Below, piece by piece: positions 4,892 through 7,320 of a stretch of 7,320 nt of DNA. Made by a program: the position numbers and the translations under genes. Where the stretch lies: NCBI GenBank assembly GCA_036260255.1, contig DATAAF010000060.1, forward strand, positions 1-7,320, in the 5' to 3' direction. Position 1 is the stretch's first letter. Each line of letters opens with the position of its first letter. Below the pieces are notes generated by a model that was given only the letters and a program-made list of their open reading frames with translations, searched no databases and was not told the DNA's origin. The stretch comes from DASZJY01 sp036260255 (GTDB lineage: Bacteria > Actinomycetota > Acidimicrobiia > Acidimicrobiales > AC-14).

Positions 4892-7320
4892 ATGGTTCTT
4901 CGCGCTCATCGCCGCTGGCTCGTTGCGCTGCTACTGACCCTGGTCGTCGGCTCACTTCCCGCCGCCGCCGCCGCCGCTGCCCAGCTGAGCCCGGGCTCTG
5001 TCGTTGGGAAGGCGGAAATCGGCGTCCGATGGGGATGTGACGACGTCGAGGTCACGTCCTCGATGGACATCACGGCCGTGGTCATCCGGATCAGCGGCGA
5101 CGTCGGGGTCGGCGTCGTGGACCGGAGGTTCGAGGGACTGTCGGGGCGCGTGTGGAGCATCGCCGATACGCCCGGCATCATGACGGTCTGGGTCAAGTCG
5201 GGCCTGCAGTTGACCGGCGACGAGCTCAACGGCCGGCGCTTCGACCGCCCCGTGCCGAACCCCTGCAATCGCCCACCCGTGGCCAACGCCGGACCGGATG
5301 CGGTAGCCCACGTCGGCGACACCGTCGTGCTGGACGGCACCGCCTCGACCGACCCCGACGGCGACGCCCTCACGTACTCGTGGCGGCTTCTCTCGGTGCC
5401 GGCCGGAAGCGCGGCGGTAATGGGCAACCCCTCGTCACCCAAGCCCAGCTTCGTCGCCGATCGCGCCGGTAGCTACGAGGCCGAGTTGGTCGTCAACGAC
5501 GGCAGGGCCACCTCTGCCCCCGACACGGTGTCGGTCACGACCGCAAACCGGCCGCCGGTGGCCGATGCCGGCGCCGACGCGGCCGTCACGGTCGGCGACA
5601 CCGTCGTGCTGGACGGCACCGGCTCGAGCGACCCCGACGGCGACCCCCTCACCTATTCCTGGCGGCTCCTCTCGATGCCGGCGGGAAGCGCGGCGGCGTT
5701 GGAGGATTCCTCGTCGACCAAGCCCCGCTTCGTCGCCGATCGCGCCGGCGCCTATGAGGCAGAGCTGGTCGTCAGCGACGGCAAGGCCGACTCGTCGCCC
5801 GACGTCGTCAACGTCACCGCCGCTCCGCCGCCCGCCATCGCCTTGGCCCCCTCCGGTCTCGACCTGCTCACGCTGTCGAGCGGGACCCTCACCGTCGCCC
5901 TCAGCCAGCCTGCCGCGCCCGGCGGACAGTCAGTGGCGTTGAGGAGTGACCGTCCGGCGGCGGCGTCGGTGCCGCCAGCTGTGACCGTGCCTGCGGGCGA
6001 GACGACGGTCGAGGTCGGCGTGTCGACGGGCACCGAGGCGGGCACGGCCGCGATCAGGGCGTCGGCCGAGGGTTTCGCCACCGGTGAGGCCACCGTGGCG
6101 GTGGCGGCGCGCCAGATGGCCCTGGCCCTGCGGGACGATTTGGTCGGCATCGGCGGCACGAACCCGGGCACCCTCACGCTGGCCAACCCGGCGCCCACGG
6201 GTGGGGTGACCGTCCACCTCGCCAGCAGCGACCCGGAGATCGCCACCGTCGCACCCTCGGACGTGACCATCGCGGCGGGCGAGACGACGGCGACGTTCGA
6301 GGTCACCGGCGTCGCCGAGGGTTCCGTCGTCATCACGGCGTCGGCGCCCGGGTTCGCCGACGCCACGACGACGACCGCCGCCACCGACGCCCGGGTGAGC
6401 ATCGGCGCGGTGCCGACCATGAGCCCGGGAGAGCGCCGGAGCCTGCCTGTCAGCCTCACCAAGCCGGCGCCGCCGGGTGGGGTCACGGTGACGCTTACGA
6501 GCAGCGACGCCTCGGTGGCCAGTGTCGACCCATCCGTCACCTTCCCCGCCGGCGCCATGGTGCCTCCGACCAATCCGCAGGTCAGCGGCCACAAGGTCGG
6601 CACCGCGGACATCACGGCCCGGACCCGGGGCTACCTGCCCGACACCCGCCCGGTGACGGTGGCGTTGCGACTGAGCCTCTCGCCCACCACGCTCACCGTC
6701 GTCCAAGGGCGCTCGGGCTCCATGACGGTGGGAATCTCCGGCCCCGCTCCTGCGGGAGGGTTCACCGTCGATCTCTCCACTGACAATCCCTCGGTGGCGA
6801 CGGTCCCCTCATCCGTCGCCGTCGCGGAGGGGCAGACATCGGCCCCGTTCTCGGTGTCTGGCGTCGACGTGGGGTCCACCACGGTGCGAGCGCGTGCCCC
6901 GGGCGCCGACGAGGTGACGGCCAGCGTCAAGGTCGACCCCACACCGGACATCAACTACCCCGACTCCACCGTGGGGGTCGACCTGCAGGAGGAGCTGTCG
7001 GTGTTCCTCGAGAGCGCCCCGCCCTCGCCGGTGGACGTGACGATCAGCGTGGGGAACCCGTCGCTCGCGTCGGTGTCGCGCGACCGCACGGCGGCGGGAG
7101 GCCCGTCGGTCACCTTCTCGGGGGTGACGGGCACGTCGGTGGGGCGGATCTACGTCCAGGGCCGGGCCACCGGCTCCACCACCCTGCTGGCCCAGGCCCC
7201 CGGCTACAACGACCGGTCCCGCAGCCTGACCGTCACCCCCTCGGGGTTCCGCATGGCCAGCGCCAGCTTCGAGACCACCACCTTCTCGCCCAACCGCACC
7301 CTCGACATGCGCTCCTCCCG
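4892..7320 (+). CDS. secreted PKD/Ig-like repeat protein, 3' end beyond the window
   Basis: One reading frame is open from the ATG at 4892 to the last base: 809 complete codons and no stop, so the C terminus is missing. Residues 1-30 are a clear Sec signal peptide: basic MVLRAHRR, then a hydrophobic core and an Ala run, with cleavage probably after A30. Residues 31-125 form an unrecognised domain holding the only two cysteines I could find in the protein (C49, C125), likely a disulfide. Residues 126-218 and 219-311 are two PKD domains (PPVAxAG start, DPDGD at 154-158 and 247-251, then LTYSW, PAGS and FVADRAGxYEAELVV). From 312 onward come Ig-like units of about 91-100 residues: 312-406, 407-500, 501-592, 593-683, 684-783, and the start of a sixth at 784. 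The protein is probably extracellular or surface-attached, with an adhesive, structural or polymer-binding role. Any anchor or catalytic domain would lie outside the window. Its partner and substrate are unknown. Confidence 0.9.
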   Translation, partial: MVLRAHRRWLVALLLTLVVGSLPAAAAAAAQLSPGSVVGKAEIGVRWGCDDVEVTSSMDITAVVIRISGDVGVGVVDRRFEGLSGRVWSIADTPGIMTVWVKSGLQLTGDELNGRRFDRPVPNPCNRPPVANAGPDAVAHVGDTVVLDGTASTDPDGDALTYSWRLLSVPAGSAAVMGNPSSPKPSFVADRAGSYEAELVVNDGRATSAPDTVSVTTANRPPVADAGADAAVTVGDTVVLDGTGSSDPDGDPLTYSWRLLSMPAGSAAALEDSSSTKPRFVADRAGAYEAELVVSDGKADSSPDVVNVTAAPPPAIALAPSGLDLLTLSSGTLTVALSQPAAPGGQSVALRSDRPAAASVPPAVTVPAGETTVEVGVSTGTEAGTAAIRASAEGFATGEATVAVAARQMALALRDDLVGIGGTNPGTLTLANPAPTGGVTVHLASSDPEIATVAPSDVTIAAGETTATFEVTGVAEGSVVITASAPGFADATTTTAATDARVSIGAVPTMSPGERRSLPVSLTKPAPPGGVTVTLTSSDASVASVDPSVTFPAGAMVPPTNPQVSGHKVGTADITARTRGYLPDTRPVTVALRLSLSPTTLTVVQGRSGSMTVGISGPAPAGGFTVDLSTDNPSVATVPSSVAVAEGQTSAPFSVSGVDVGSTTVRARAPGADEVTASVKVDPTPDINYPDSTVGVDLQEELSVFLESAPPSPVDVTISVGNPSLASVSRDRTAAGGPSVTFSGVTGTSVGRIYVQGRATGSTTLLAQAPGYNDRSRSLTVTPSGFRMASASFETTTFSPNRTLDMRSS
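5267..5824 (+). repeat. tandem 279-bp repeat encoding two PKD domains
   Basis: Units 5267-5545 and 5546-5824 have the same length with no indel and both begin with codons for NRPPVA. The encoded 93-residue units are about three quarters identical by my hand alignment. Identical DNA blocks include 30 bp at 5312-5341 and 5591-5620, and a 22-bp block in the FVADRAG region. Near-identity at silent positions in these blocks suggests a fairly recent duplication or ongoing gene conversion. Confidence 0.85.
5825..7320 (+). repeat. array of Ig-like beta-sandwich repeats (five plus a partial)
   Basis: Each unit carries the pattern P-A-P-x-G-G-x-T-V-x-L then S-S-D-P-S-V-A-T-V, an A-G-E-T-T-A-x-F strand, V-G-x-x-x-I-T-A, and A-P-G-F/Y at the end. 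Units start at nucleotides 5825, 6110, 6392, 6668, 6941 and 7241. They are more diverged from each other than the two PKD units. The third (6392-6667) departs from the pattern in its AGAMVPPTNPQVSG segment, and the fifth (6941-7240) is about 8 residues longer than the others. Confidence 0.75.

Noticed and set aside
4735..5040. Plus-strand 101-codon frame across the divergent promoter region
   Set aside because: It overlaps the RBS and signal peptide of the secreted protein in another frame and has no motif.
5752..6706. Long minus-strand frames (258 and 287 codons) opposite the secreted protein gene
   Set aside because: They are antisense to a convincing signal-peptide and repeat-bearing frame, and their Val/Thr/Ala- or Arg-rich sequence mirrors the codon bias of the sense strand.

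Overview
The window is GC-rich (roughly 70%), with strongly G/C-biased third codon positions, one possibly leaderless gene and genes tightly packed where they are co-directional. This fits a high-GC bacterium, most likely an actinomycete-like organism (Actinomycetota; an Acidimicrobiia-type environmental lineage is a guess). No rRNA, tRNA, CRISPR array, insertion sequence or phage gene is visible.

Layout. (1) Positions 1-757 hold no convincing complete gene. The first 48 bases may be the last codons of an upstream gene. The rest is a leader or intergenic region with several inverted repeats, notably an 11-bp-arm repeat at 172-214 and a GNRA-capped hairpin at 359-387. (2) 758-3156 (+) is a tight two-gene unit: a seven-bladed beta-propeller protein of the lactonase family, then, only 2 nt after its stop codon, a stand-alone cytochrome P450 resembling the haem domain of CYP102 (BM3) enzymes. 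(3) 3157-3345 is a short convergent gap with a GC-rich hairpin that may be a terminator. (4) 3346-4722 (-) encodes a group II PLP-dependent amino-acid decarboxylase whose promoter appears to place transcription start at or next to its ATG. (5) 4723-4891 is a divergent intergenic region with a perfect 12-bp palindrome. (6) 4892 to the window edge (+) is one uninterrupted reading frame of at least 809 codons. It encodes a secreted protein with a signal peptide, a unique two-cysteine N-terminal domain, two nearly identical PKD domains and at least five Ig-like beta-sandwich repeats. Its stop codon lies beyond the window.

How the genes may work together. The propeller protein and the P450 are almost certainly co-transcribed and probably translationally coupled, so a shared small-molecule oxidation or lactone-related pathway is a reasonable inference; no substrate can be read from sequence. 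The decarboxylase is on the opposite strand and is a separate transcription unit. The secreted repeat protein looks like a surface or extracellular structural/adhesive protein and has no evident link to the enzymes, apart from sharing a divergent regulatory region with the decarboxylase. I do not see a clear novel defence or mobile system here. The most open items are the structured leader at 1-757, the propeller-P450 pair and the N-terminal domain of the secreted protein.
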